64,000 nucleotides of DNA from Misgurnus anguillicaudatus (GCF_027580225.2 NC_073356.2:3782001-3846000); one strand, 5' to 3'. Counted from the first letter of the stretch, positions 9,989 to 20,411 are shown. Numbers and translations are program-made. The notes: generated by a model from the sequence alone, not told the origin.

Positions 9989-10070
9989 GGTAGCGTGGCC
10001 GAGCGGTCTAAGGCGCTGGATTAAGGCTCCAGTCTCTTCGGAGGCGTGGGTTCGAATCCCACCGCTGCCA
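9989..10070 (+). tRNA. tRNA-Leu (AAG), consensus copy
   Basis: Last of four AAG genes spaced exactly 491 bp; all arms consensus. Confidence 0.97.
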
Positions 10071-10456
10071 GGAGCAATTTTAAAGAGGCTCAATTGCCAG
10101 CAGTCGGGCACTGTATCAGATTTCTGTAAGATAATCTGGAAAATAAAGTGGTTTTGGCATGCAAGAACATCCCACGTGTTAATTGGTTTGTCAGAAGCGC
10201 TTCCTTTAGATTTCTGTGGGAGCTTTGGGAATCTCACCTAATTTTTGATTTCAAGCAAACCCCATGGCTTCATTTGTTGTGTCAGATGTACTTTCGAAAC
10301 GATAGAACTCTGTAGGATTTGGGAACTCCAGGAGTATGACTCAGCACGTCAGGACCTTAAAGACGATTCTCTCCCGCCAACGAGGTCCTCGAAATCAACT
10401 GAGGCTGTCCGTGGAGCTGCACCTCCCCGAAACTCACCAGAGAGCTTTCTCCAAAG

Positions 10457-10538
10457 GGTAGCGTGGCCGAGCGGTCCAAGGCGCTGGATTTAGGCTCCAG
10501 TCTCTCCGGGGGCGTGGGTTCGAATCCCACCGCTGCCA
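10457..10538 (+). tRNA. tRNA-Leu (TAG), consensus copy
   Basis: 82 nt, stem CTGGA/TCCAG, variable arm CTCCGGGGGC, box A and box B intact; TTTT about 10 nt downstream. Confidence 0.96.
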
Positions 10539-10887
10539 GCAGTTGTTTTAAAGAGGCTCTATTGCCAGCAGTCAGCCAGGCCAGATGGATAGGCGCTTTG
10601 GAAGTCTCACGTGGATCGTTTCTCAATCGGAAGGCTGCAGCCTCCTGGGGGTCACGTTTCTAGGCTGCGTACGTTATAAAGACTCTCTTATTTCAGAATA
10701 CTACAAAATACCAAGTTGACTCTTATTCTTAGTTAATCGTAAATTGCTGTAATATGCTTGTGACTTGCGAATGTAATGTTCAGTTAACTTGAATGAAGCT
10801 GCCTTGATGCTCGATGCAGCCGCATATGTGAGCTCCGGACAACCAAAGCAACCCCTTTAAGTGGTAGCGTGGCCGTGCGGTCTAAGG

Positions 10888-11102
10888 CAGCGGTTTTCAA
10901 ACCTGTCCTGGACGACCACTAGTACTGCACATTTTGCATGTTTCCCTTTTGTGACACACCTCATTCAGTTACCTTAGACACCCAGTTCAGGTCTTGCAGT
11001 CTCTACTAATGAGTTGAACATTTAAACCAGGTGTGTCTAATGAGGGAGACATGCAAATTGTGCAGTACTAGTGGTCCTCCAGGACAGGTTTGAAAACCCC
11101 TG
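10888..11102 (+). mobile_element. 215-bp hAT MITE in tRNA-Leu 5' fragment (10863-10887)
   Basis: The fourth base of the left end is changed (CAGCGG). The 8-bp duplication is intact. Confidence 0.9.
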
Positions 11103-11218
11103 GTCTAAGGCGCTGTGACTTGTGAATGTAATGTTCAGTTAACTTGAATGAAGCTGGCTTGATGCTCGATGCAGCCTGCATATGCGATCTCTGGACAACA
11201 AAAGCAACCCCTTTAAGT

Positions 11219-11300
11219 GGTAGCGTGGCCGAGCGGTCTAAGGTGCTGGATTAAGGCTCCAGTCTCTTCGGAGGCGTGGGTTCGAATCCCACCGCTGCCA
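11219..11300 (+). tRNA. tRNA-Leu (AAG), D-stem T25 variant
   Basis: Only difference from consensus is GGT in the D-stem (G-T pair). Confidence 0.92.
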
Positions 11301-11533
11301 GGAGCAATTTTAAAGAGGCTCAATTGCCAGCAGTCGGGCACTGTATCAGATTTCTGTAAGATAATCTGGAAAATAAAGTGGTTTTGGCATGCAAGAACAT
11401 CCCACGTGTTAATTGGTTTGTCAGAAGCGCTTCCTTTAGATTTCTGTGGGAGCTTTGGGAATCTCACCTAATTTTTGATTTCAAGCAAACCCCATGGCTT
11501 CATTTGTTGTGTCAGATGTACTTTCTAAAAGAT

Positions 11534-11593
11534 AGGGAGACATGCAAATTGTGCAGTACTAGTGGTCCTCCAGGACAGGTTTGAAAACCCCTG
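11534..11593 (+). mobile_element. 3' terminal remnant of hAT MITE (60 bp)
   Basis: Junction preceded by CTAAAAGATAG; last remnant-bearing module in the array. Confidence 0.85.
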
Positions 11594-11709
11594 GTCTAAG
11601 GCGCTGTGACTTGTGAATGTAATGTTCAGTTAACTTGAATGAAGCTGGCTTGATGCTCGATGCAGCCTGCATATGCGAGCTCTGGACAACAAAAGCAACC
11701 CCTTTAAGT

Positions 11710-11791
11710 GGTAGCGTGGCCGAGCGGTCTAAGGCGCTGGATTAAGGCTCCAGTCTCTTCGGAGGCGTGGGTTCGAATCCCACCGCTGCCA
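11710..11791 (+). tRNA. tRNA-Leu (AAG), consensus copy
   Basis: All arms and both promoter boxes consensus. Confidence 0.97.
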
Positions 11792-12177
11792 GGAGCAATT
11801 TTAAAGAGGCTCAATTGCCAGCAGTCGGGCACTGTATCAGATTTCTGTAAGATAATCTGGAAAATAAAGTGGTTTTGGCATGCAAGAACATCCCACGTGT
11901 TAATTGGTTTGTCAGAAGCGCTTCCTTTAGATTTCTGTGGGAGCTTTGGGAATCTCACCTAATTTTTGATTTCAAGCAAACCCCATGGCTTCATTTGTTG
12001 TGTCAGATGTACTTTCGAAACGATAGAACTCTGTAGGATTTGGGAACTCCAGGAGTATGACTCAGCACAGCAGGACCTTAAAGACGATTCTCTCCCGCCA
12101 ACGAGGTCCTCGAAATCAACTGAGGCTGTCCGTGGAGCTGCACCTCCCCGAAACTCACCAGAGAGCTTTCTCCAAAG

Positions 12178-12259
12178 GGTAGCGTGGCCGAGCGGTCTAA
12201 GGCGCTGGATTAAGGCTCCAGTCTCTTCGGAGGCGTGGGTTTTAATCCCACCGCTGCCA
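12178..12259 (+). pseudogene. tRNA-Leu (AAG) body on a TAG-type leader, T-loop destroyed
   Basis: Upstream sequence (CTTTCTCCAAAG) is that of TAG genes, while the body and 3' flank are AAG type, so the join lies within or just before the gene. The T-loop is TTTTAAT instead of TTCGAAT, losing C56 and G57 and breaking box B. Probably not transcribed efficiently. Confidence 0.85.
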
Positions 12260-12645
12260 GAAGCAATTTTAAAGAGGCTCAATTGCCAGCAGTCGGGCAC
12301 TGTATCAGATTTCTGTAAGATAATCTGGAAAATAAAGTGGTTTTGGCATGCAAGAACATCCCACGTGTTAATTGGTTTGTCAGAAGCGCTTCCTTTAGAT
12401 TTCTGTGGGAGCTTTGGGAATCTCACCTAATTTTTGATTTCAAGCAAACCCCATGGCTTCATTTGTTGTGTCAGATGTACTTTCTAAACGATAGAACTCT
12501 GTAGGATTTGGGATCTCCAGGAGTATGACTCAGCACAGCAGGACCTTAAAGACGATTCTCTCCCGCCAACGAGGTCCTCGAAATCAACTGAGGCTGTCCG
12601 TGGAGCAGCACCTCCCCGAAACTCACCAGAGAGCTTTCTCCAAAG

Positions 12646-12727
12646 GGTAGCGTGGCCGAGCGGTCCAAGGCGCTGGATTTAGGCTTCAGTCGCTCCGGCG
12701 GCGTGGGTTCGAATTCCTCCGCTGCCA
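12646..12727 (+). pseudogene. tRNA-Leu (TAG), degenerate T-arm
   Basis: Anticodon arm CTGGA-TTTAGGC-TTCAG is usable. The T-stem 3' strand is TCCTC instead of CCCAC and box B reads GGTTCGAATTC. Variable arm CGCTCCGGCGGC is shared with the gene at 13870. Confidence 0.75.
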
Positions 12728-13076
12728 GCAGTTGTTTTAAAGAGGCTCTATTGCCAGCAGTCAGCCAGGCCAGATGGATAGGCGCTTTGGAAGTCTCACG
12801 AGGATCGTTTCTCAATCGGAAGGCTGCAGCCTCCTGGCGGTCACGTTTCTAGGCTGCGTACGTTATAAAGACTCTCTTATTTCAGAATACTAACAAATAC
12901 CAAGTTGACTCTTATTCTTATTTAATCGTAAATTGCTGTAATATGCTTGTGACTTGCGAATGTAATGTTCAGTTAACTTGAATGAAGCTGCCTTGATGCT
13001 CGATGCAGCCGCATATGTGAGCTCCGGACAACCAAAGCAACCCCTTTAAGTGGTAGCGTGGCCGTGCGGTCTAAGG

Positions 13077-13285
13077 CAGGGGTTTTCAAACCTGTCCTGG
13101 ACTAGTACTGCCCATTTTGCATGTTTCCCTTTTGTGACACACCTCATTCAGTTACCTTAGACACCCAGTTCAGGTCTTGCAGTCTCTACTAATGAGTTGA
13201 ACATTTAAACCAGGTGTGTCTAATGAGGGAGACATGCAAATTGTGCAGTACTAGTGGTCCTCCAGGACAGGTTTGAAAACCCCTG
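13077..13285 (+). mobile_element. hAT MITE copy, 209 bp, in tRNA-Leu 5' fragment (13052-13076)
   Basis: A small deletion within the left inverted repeat (after CCTGTCCTGG) shortens it by 6 bp; ends and duplication are kept. Confidence 0.88.
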
Positions 13286-13401
13286 GTCTAAGGCGCTGTG
13301 ACTTGTGAATGTAATGTTCAGTTAACTTGAATGAAGCTGGCTTGATGCTCGATGCAGCCTGCATATGCGAGCTCTGGACAACAAAAGCAACCCCTTTAAG
13401 T

Positions 13402-13483
13402 GGTAGCGTGGCCGAGCGGTCTAAGGCGCTGGATTAAGGCTCCAGTCTCTTCGGAGGCGTGGGTTCGAATCCCACCGCTGCCA
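13402..13483 (+). tRNA. tRNA-Leu (AAG), consensus copy
   Basis: All arms consensus; 3' flank begins GTAGCAATTTT. Confidence 0.96.
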
Positions 13484-13869
13484 GTAGCAATTTTAAAGAG
13501 GCTCAATTGCCAGCAGTCGGGCACTGTATCAGATTTTTGTAAGATAATCTGGAAAATAAAGTGGTTTTGGCATGCAAGAACATCCCACGTGTTAATTGGT
13601 TTGTCAGAAGCGCTTCCTTTAGATTTCTGTGGGAGCTTTGGGAATCTCACCTAATTTTTGATTTCAAGCAAACCCCATGGCTTCATTTGTTGTGTCAGAT
13701 GTACTTTCTAAACGATAGAACTCTGTAGGATTTGGGATCTCCAGGAGTATGACTCAGCACAGCAGGACCTTAAAGACGATTCTCTCCCGCCAACGAGGTC
13801 CTCGAAATCAACTGAGGCTGTCCGTGGAGCTGCACCTCCCCGAAACTCACCAGCGAGCTTTCTCCAAAG

Positions 13870-13951
13870 GGTAGCGTGGCCGAGCGGTCCAAGGCGCTGG
13901 ATTTAGGCTTCAGTCGCTCCGGCGGCGTGGGTTCGAATCCCACCGCTGCCA
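13870..13951 (+). tRNA. tRNA-Leu (TAG), variable-arm variant
   Basis: Anticodon stem CTGGA/TTCAG (one G-T pair), variable arm CGCTCCGGCGGC, T-arm and box B intact. Confidence 0.9.
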
Positions 13952-14300
13952 GCAGTTGTTTTAAAGAGGCTCTATTGCCAGCAGTCAGCCAGGCCAGATG
14001 GATAGGCGCTTTGGAAGTCTCACGTGGATAGTTTCTCAATCGGAAGGCTGCAGCCTCCTGGGGGTCACGTTTCTAGGCTGCGTACGTTATAAAGACTCTC
14101 TTATTTCAGAATACTAACAAATACCAAGTTGACTCTTATTCTTATTTAATCGTAAATTGCTGTAATATGCTTGTGACTTGCGAATGTAATGTTCAGTTAA
14201 CTTGAATGAAGCTGCCTTGATGCTCGATGCAGCCGCATATGTGAGCTCCGGACAACCAAAGCAACCCCTTTAAGTGGTAGCGTGGCCGTGCGGTCTAAGG

Positions 14301-14515
14301 CAGGGGTTTTCAAACCTGTCCTGGAGGACCACTAGTACTGCACATTTTGTATGTTTCCCTTTTGTGACACACCTCATTCAGTTACCTTAGACACCCAGTT
14401 CAGGTCTTGCAGTCTCTACTAATGAGTTGAACATTTAAACCAGGTGTGTCTAATGAGGGAGACATGCAAATTGTGCAGTACTAGTGGTCCTCCAGGACAG
14501 GTTTGAAAACCCCTG
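14301..14515 (+). mobile_element. 215-bp hAT MITE in tRNA-Leu 5' fragment (14276-14300)
   Basis: Intact ends and duplication. Confidence 0.9.
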
Positions 14516-14631
14516 GTCTAAGGCGCTGTGACTTGTGAATGTAATGTTCAGTTAACTTGAATGAAGCTGGCTTGATGCTCGATGCAGCCTGCATATGCGC
14601 GCTCTGGACAACAAAAGCAACCCCTTTAAGT

Positions 14632-14713
14632 GGTAGCGTGGCCGAGCGGTCTAAGGAGCTGGATTAAGGCTCCAGTCTCTTCAAAGGCGTGTGTTCGAAT
14701 CCCACCGCTGCCA
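14632..14713 (+). tRNA. tRNA-Leu (AAG), degenerate, with TAG-type 3' flank
   Basis: D-stem GGA (mismatch), variable arm TCAAAGG, T-stem GTGTG (mismatch in box B). The body is AAG but the sequence after CGCTGCCA is that of TAG genes, so a crossover lies in the 3' half. Activity doubtful. Confidence 0.72.
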
Positions 14714-14896
14714 GCAGTTGTTTTAAAGAGGCTCTATTGCCAGCAGTCAGCCAGGCCAGATGGATAGGCGCTTTGGAAGTCTCACGTGGATCGTTTCTCA
14801 ATCGGAAGGCTGCAGCCTCCTGGGGGTCACGTTTCTAGGATGCATACGTTATAAAGACTCTCTTATTTCAGAATACTACCAAAAACCCCTTTAAGT

Positions 14897-14978
14897 GGTA
14901 GCGTGGCCGAGCGGTCCAAGGCGCTGGATTAAGGCTCCAGTCTCTTTGGAGGCGTGGGTTCGAATCCCACCGCTGCCA
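14897..14978 (+). tRNA. tRNA-Leu (AAG) with TAG-type D-loop
   Basis: D-loop GGTCCAA is the TAG form, the anticodon loop TTAAGGC is AAG. Variable arm has CTTTGGAGG; all stems pair. It lies only 265 bp after the previous gene because a rearrangement removed the intervening spacer. Confidence 0.9.
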
Positions 14979-15077
14979 GGAGCAATTTTAAAGAGGCTCA
15001 ATTGCCAGCAGTCGGGCACTGTATCAGATTTCTGTAAAATAATCTGGAAAATAAAGTGGTTTTGGCATGCAAGAACG

Positions 15078-15092
15078 TATCCCACCGCTGCC
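15078..15092 (+). pseudogene. tRNA-Leu 3' tail fragment at a rearrangement junction
   Basis: AAG 3' flank (GGCATGCAAGAAC) jumps straight into the last bases of a TAG gene (ATCCCACCGCTGCCA) and its flank. The parents share ATCCCAC at this point, suggesting a short-homology deletion. Confidence 0.8.
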
Positions 15093-15442
15093 AGCAGTTG
15101 TTTTAAAGAGGCTCTATTGCCAGCAGTCAGCCAGGCCAGATGGATAGGCGCTTTGGAAGTCTCACGTGGATCGTTTCTCAATCGGAAGGCTGCAGCCTCC
15201 TGGGGGTCACGTTTCTAGGCTGCGTACGTTATAAAGACTCTCTTATTTCAGAATACTAAACAATACCAAGTTGACTCTTATTCTTAGTTAATCGTAAATT
15301 GCTGTAATATGCTTGTGACTTGCGAATGTAATGTTCAGTTAACTTGAATGAAGCTGCCTTGATGCTCGATGCAGCCGCATATGTGAGCTCCGGACAACCA
15401 AAGCAACCCCTTTAAGTGGTAGCGTGGCCGTGCGGTCTAAGG

Positions 15443-15657
15443 CAGGGGTTTTCAAACCTGTCCTGGAGGACCACTAGTATTGCACATTTTGCATGTTTCC
15501 CTTTTGTGACACACCTCATTCAGTTACCTTAGACACCCAGTTCAGGTCTTGCAGTCTCTACTAATGAGTTGAACATTTAAACCAGGTGTGTCTAATGAGG
15601 GAGACATGCAAATTGTGCAGTACTAGTGGTCCTCCAGGACAGGTTTGAAAACCCCTG
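15443..15657 (+). mobile_element. 215-bp hAT MITE in tRNA-Leu 5' fragment (15418-15442)
   Basis: Intact ends and duplication. Confidence 0.9.
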
Positions 15658-15773
15658 GTCTAAGGCGCTGTGACTTGTGAATGTAATGTTCAGTTTACTT
15701 GAATGAAGCTGGCCTGATGCTCGATGCAGCCTGCTTATGCGAGCTCTGGACAACAAAAGCAACCCCTTTAAGT

Positions 15774-15855
15774 GGTAGCGTGGCCGAGCGGTCTAAGGAG
15801 CTGGATTAAGGCTCCAGTCTCTTCAGAGGCGTGTGTTCGAATCCCACCGCTGCCA
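15774..15855 (+). tRNA. tRNA-Leu (AAG), degenerate
   Basis: Shares GGA D-stem and GTGTG T-stem with the copy at 14632, with variable arm TCAGAGG and an AAG 3' flank. One mismatch in each of two stems. Confidence 0.75.
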
Positions 15856-16114
15856 GGAGCAATTTTAAAGAGGCTCAATTACCAGCAATCGGGCACTGTA
15901 TCAGATTTCTGTAAGATAATCTGGAAAAAAAAGTGGTTTTGGCATGCAAGAACATCCCACGTGTTAATTGGTTTGTCAGAAGCGCTTCCTTTAGATTTCT
16001 GTGGGAGCTTTGGGAATCTCACCTAATTTTTGATTTCAAGCAAACCCCATGGCTTCATTTGTTGTGTCAGATGTACTTTCTAAACGATAGAACTCTGTAG
16101 GATTTGGGATCTCC

Positions 16115-17168
16115 AGGGGCCTCATTTATCAAGCGTGCGTACGCACAGAAGTGTGCGTAAAGTGTGCGTAGAAACAGTTTTACGCAAAGTGTGGAATTTA
16201 TCAAATTGCACTTATACTTAGAAATGTGTGTAAATATACGCACACCTCGGAGTATGCGTACGCAGAGCATCTAGTGGTAGAATAGCGATACTACACAGGA
16301 CCCTGTTCCAGTGAGTATAAAGAAGTGTCTATTTATTATCCACAAGCAGGTGTTAAAAATGATTAATGTCAGTATGGTAACAGCAAATAAGTTTAATGAT
16401 TTATTTGTGATATGTATCTGTATCTGTGAAAGCACATGTGATTTGTATTAATGAAGTCTCCGTCAAATGCTTGACACAGTGCAATGGCTTATCTTGCGTT
16501 ATTGGAAGACTTGGCAAATAATCATTCCGCCGGTAGCGCGTTTTCAAAGATCGCGCCAATGATGCTGGTTATATATGCTGCTGTCCAAGGTGGAAAGTTG
16601 TCTGTCCTCCTCCAGTTGCACTCGTTTCACGTCGGTGTGCTGTGACGCGTTTTTTTTGCTGATAATTTAATGTCAAACGACTTTTTTGATTTCTAAAAGT
16701 GTTCTCATACTCAACGGAATTAAACTCACTGGTAACATGTTCCCATGCAGATTTGTTTTCTTTTGTTAGTCATTCCTCCCAGACTAAGTGAACCAAACAG
16801 GATGTGTTATTAGGATTTAAACTCATCCAGTAACTCAATTTATGCGTCTGTAAAGTTCCTATTTTACGCTCTATTTGTCATTATTGCGATGAGGGAAAAA
16901 GCACAACCACGTGACTTATAACGGGAGGTGTTGTCACCATATATGGTGCATTGGAGGCGTTTCGAAATGCAAATGAACATGAACGTGCACGAGCATGGTC
17001 CTTAAGAACAAGTGGGATTTATCATCAAGGATTACTTACTGATGTGCGTACAAACCACGTGCGCACGTTGATAAATCCCGATTTTTTTGTACTTAGGCAC
17101 ATTCTAAATTTCATTCGTAGGTACAAATATAGAACATTTTCTACGCAATGTTGATAAATGAGGCCCCT
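16115..17168. mobile_element. 1.05-kb non-autonomous TIR element inserted in the array
   Basis: Perfect inverted ends AGGGGCCTCATTTATCAA and its complement bound unique A+T-rich sequence. Array sequence resumes on both sides (CTCC before, GGAGTATG after). Subterminal GTGCGTACGCAC-like repeats lie near the left end. No transposase. The target duplication is too short or too altered to assign a superfamily; a PIF/Harbinger-like MITE is one option. Confidence 0.8.
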
Positions 17169-17294
17169 GGAGTATGTCTCAGCACAGCAGGACCTTAAAG
17201 ACGATTCTCTCCCGCCAACGAGGTCCTCGAAATCAACTGAGGCTGTCCGTGGAGCTGCACCTCCCCGAAACTCACCAGAGAGCTTTCTCCAAAG

Positions 17295-17376
17295 GGTAGC
17301 GTGGCCGAGCGGTCCAAGGCGCTGGATTTAGGCTCCAGTCTCTCCGGGGGCGTGGGTTCGAATCCCACCGCTGCCA
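17295..17376 (+). tRNA. tRNA-Leu (TAG), consensus copy
   Basis: First gene after the inserted TIR element; all arms consensus. Confidence 0.96.
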
Positions 17377-17724
17377 GCAGTTGTTTTAAAGAGGCTCTAT
17401 TGCCAGCAGTCAGCCAGGCCAGATGGATAGGCGCTTTGCAAGTCTCACGTGGATCGTTTCTCAATCGGAAGGCTGCAGCCTCCTGGGGGCACGTTTCTAG
17501 GCTGCGTACGTTATAAAGACTCTCTTATTTCAGAATACTACCAAATACCAAGTTGACTCTTATTCTTAGTTAATCGTAAATTGCTGTAATATGCTTGTGA
17601 CTTGCGAATGTAATGTTCAGTTAACTTGAATGAAGCTGCCTTGATGCTCGATGCAGCCGCATATGTGAGCTCCGGACAACCAAAGCAACCCCTTTAAGTG
17701 GTAGCGGGGCCGTGCGGTCTAAGG

Positions 17725-17939
17725 CAGGGGTTTTCAAACCTGTCCTGGAGGACCACTAGTACTGCACATTTTGCATGTTTCCCTTTTGTGACACACCTCA
17801 TTCAGTTACCTTAGACACCCAGTTCAGGTCTTGCAGTCTCTACTAATGAGTTGAACATTTAAACCAGGTGTGTCTAATGAGGGAGACATGCAAATTGTGC
17901 AGTACTAGTGGTCCTCCAGGACAGGTTTGAAAACCCCTG
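17725..17939 (+). mobile_element. 215-bp hAT MITE in tRNA-Leu 5' fragment (17700-17724)
   Basis: Head has an extra change (GCGGGGCC for GCGTGGCC); MITE ends intact. Confidence 0.9.
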
Positions 17940-18055
17940 GTCTAAGGCGCTGTGACTTGTGAATGTAATGTTCAGTTAACTTGAATGAAGCTGGCTTGAT
18001 GCTCGATGCAGCCTGCATATGCGAGCTGTGGACAACAAAAGCAAACCCTTTAAAT

Positions 18056-18137
18056 GGTAGCGTGGCCGAGCGGTCCAAGGCGCTGGATTAAGGCTCCAGT
18101 CTCTACGGAGGCGTGGGTTCGAATCCCACCGCTGCCA
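18056..18137 (+). tRNA. tRNA-Leu (AAG) with TAG-type D-loop
   Basis: D-loop GGTCCAA and variable arm CTACGGAGG; stems pair. Leader changed to TTTAAAT. Confidence 0.9.
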
Positions 18138-18523
18138 GGAGCAATTTTAAAGAGGCTCAATTGCCAGCAGTCAGGCACTGTATCAGATTTCTGTAAGATA
18201 ATCTGGAAAATAAAGTGGTTTTGGCATGCAAGAACATCCCACGTGTTAATTGGTTTGTCAGAAGCGCTTCCTTTAGATTTCTGTGGGAGCTTTGGGAATC
18301 TCACCTAATTTTTGATTTCAAGCAAACCCCATGGCTTCATTTGTTGTGTCAGATGTACTTTCTAAACGATAGAACTCTGTAGGATTTGGGATCTCCAGGA
18401 GTATGAATCAGCACAGCAGGACCTTAAAGACGATTCTCCCCCGCCAACGAGGTCCTCGAAATCAACTGAGGCTGTCCGTGGAGCTGCACCTCCCCGAAAC
18501 TCACCAGAGAGCTTTCTCCAAAG

Positions 18524-18605
18524 GGTAGCGTGGCCGAGCGGTCCAAGGCGCTGGATTTAGGCTCCAGTCTCTCCGGGGGCGTGGGTTCGAATCCCACCGC
18601 TGCCA
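18524..18605 (+). tRNA. tRNA-Leu (TAG), consensus copy
   Basis: All arms and both promoter boxes consensus. Confidence 0.96.
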
Positions 18606-18954
18606 GCAGTTGTTTTAAAGAGGCTCTATTGCCAGCAGTCAGCCAGGCCAGATGGATAGGCGCTTTGGAAGTCTAACGTGGATCGTTTCTCAATGGGAAG
18701 GCTGCAGCCTCCTGGGGGTCACGTTTCTAGGCTGCGTACGTTATAAAGACTCTCTTATTTCAGAATACTAACAAATACCAAGTTGACTCTTATTCTTAGT
18801 TAATCGTAAATTGCTGTAATATGCTTGTGACTTGCGAATGTAATGTTCAGTTAACTTGAATGAAGCTGCCTTGATGCTCGATGCAGGCGCATATGTGAGC
18901 TCCGGACAACCAAAGCAACCCCTTTAAGTGGTAGCGTGGCCGTGCGGTCTAAGG

Positions 18955-19169
18955 CAGGGCTTTTCAAACCTGTCCTGGAGGACCACTAGTACTGCACATT
19001 TTGCATGTTTCCCTTTTGTGACACACCTCATTCAGTTACCTTAGACACCCAGTTCAGGTCTTGCAGTCTCTACTAATGAGTTGAACATTTAAACCAGGTG
19101 TGTCTAATGAGGGAGACATGCAAATTGTGCAGTACTAGTGGTCCTCCAGGACAGGTTTGAAAACCCCTG
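18955..19169 (+). mobile_element. 215-bp hAT MITE in tRNA-Leu 5' fragment (18930-18954)
   Basis: Left end CAGGGC; duplication intact. Last copy in the array. Confidence 0.9.
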
Positions 19170-19285
19170 GTCTAAGGCGCTGTGACTTGTGAATGTAATG
19201 TTCAGTTAACTTGAATGAAGCTGGCTTGATGCTCGATGCAGCCTGCATATGCGAGCTTTGGACAACAAAAGCAACCCCTTTAAGT

Positions 19286-19367
19286 GGTAGTGTGGCCGAG
19301 CGGTCCAAGGCGCTGGATTTAGGCTCCAGTCTCTCCGGGGGCGTGGGTTTGAATCCCACCGCTGCCA
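19286..19367 (+). tRNA. tRNA-Leu (TAG) on an AAG-type leader, terminal copy
   Basis: The leader is AAG type (CAACCCCTTTAAGT) while body and 3' flank are TAG type, the mirror image of the chimera at 12178. C6 is T (G-T pair in the acceptor). T-loop is TTTGAAT, so the invariant C56 of box B is lost. Probably weak or inactive. Confidence 0.78.
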
Positions 19368-19807
19368 GCAGTTGTTTTAAAGAGGCTCTATTGCCAGCAG
19401 TCAGCCAGGCCAGATGGATAGGCGCTTTGGAAGTCTCACGTGAATCGTTTCTCAATCGGAAGGCTGCAGCCTCCTGGGGGTCGCGTTTCTAGGCTGCGTA
19501 CGTTATAAAGACTCTCTTATTTCAGAATACTAACAAATATCAAGTTGACTCTTATTCTTAGTTAGTCGTAAAATAAATTGTGACGTAATGCATCATGGGA
19601 AATGAAGAGGACAGTAATTTACCAGATATTATTACAGTTATTTCTTTTAATTGGTGCAAAGAGTAATTTACTGTAGTTTATTATTAGTGCAGCATAACTG
19701 CACCTCATATCACAGTAAAATACCTTTCACCGATGTTAAAGCTGAATACTGCCAATTTTACAGTTATTTACCCAGAAATCTACAGCAAGGTTTAACAGTG
19801 CATACAT

Positions 19808-20071
19808 ACATTACTGCAATGTAAATGTTCAAAGTCATTTAGTTTTACATTCATGCAGTGCAGGCAACACTGTATGAAAGTTATTTACAGTATATTTTAA
19901 AATACATTACTGCATTGTAAATGTTCAAAGCCACATGTTAACATTCATGCAGTGCATGCAACACTGAATAAAAGTTATTAACAGTATATTTACATTCATT
20001 ACTGCATTGCAAATGTTCAAAGTCATTTATATTTACAGTCCTGTAGTGCAGGCAACACTGAATAAAAGTTG
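19808..20071 (+). repeat. Three-copy tandem repeat of about 95 bp
   Basis: Units starting at 19808, 19904 and about 19996 share ACATTACTGCA, AAATGTTCAAAG, TGCAGGCAACACTG and AAAGTTAT. The preceding 19573-19807 is A+T-rich with no gene. Confidence 0.75.
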
Positions 20072-20093
20072 ATTATATACATGTCAATATTAT

Positions 20094-20411
20094 TTACACC
20101 TGAACAAAACTAAATGCAATACTCGGTTCACTGGATAAGGCAGCGTCCTTTCTCAGCCAGCGACGCACTTTAAGGGTAAATAGCACGATCAAATCATCAC
20201 TTTTAAAATGACTGCAGATCCATGTATGAGATGTGATGTTAAATCGCTCACGTCGAATGTTGTGAATCCATTTTCTGCGTGTTTTTCGTCCACAAAAAAC
20301 ATTTGGAAACTCATACAGAGTTGAACTTTGAGGAGTCCTCACATAACTGGACACAGCAATGTTCAGCTTAACTTTCTTTCTGCTGTTGATATTTAAACTT
20401 TCTGGAAGCCG
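20094..20411 (-). pseudogene. THAP-domain-like fragment
   Basis: On the minus strand an open stretch (first possible start near 20354) encodes a pattern like the C-terminal two-thirds of a THAP zinc-binding domain: a FP motif, then RKxWxxxIRR, then ICSHF and DD. THAP domains bind DNA through a C2CH zinc site. Here the N-terminal CxxC half is absent and the CxxHF is shortened to CSHF, so the zinc site cannot form. There is no in-frame ATG. THAP domains occur in host factors and in P-element and Kolobok-type transposases; this is too short to decide. 20412-20910 shows nothing recognisable. Confidence 0.45.

Larger units (their letters stand above)
1..19572 (+). repeat. Tandem tRNA-Leu gene array (AAG and TAG isoacceptors)
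   Basis: Head-to-tail cassettes all point the same way. The full higher-order unit is 1,721 bp (for example TAG gene at 1695 to TAG gene at 3416). It contains two AAG genes, one TAG gene and one hAT-split tRNA fragment. Shorter units of about 1,230 bp lack one 491-bp module; runs of 491-bp modules occur at 8516-9989. The 3' flanks of AAG and TAG genes are related (both have TTTTAAAGAGGCTC then CCAGCAGTC), so both cassette types descend from one ancestor. Left-hand units are almost identical. The array ends where similarity to the TAG 3' flank stops near 19572. Similar tRNA clusters are known in zebrafish heterochromatin; placement in a cyprinid is inferred. Confidence 0.95.

Noticed and set aside
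1..19572. CRISPR-like or satellite interpretation of the regular repeats
   Set aside because: The repeats are long, contain foldable tRNAs with Pol III boxes and terminators, and the sequence is clearly eukaryotic.
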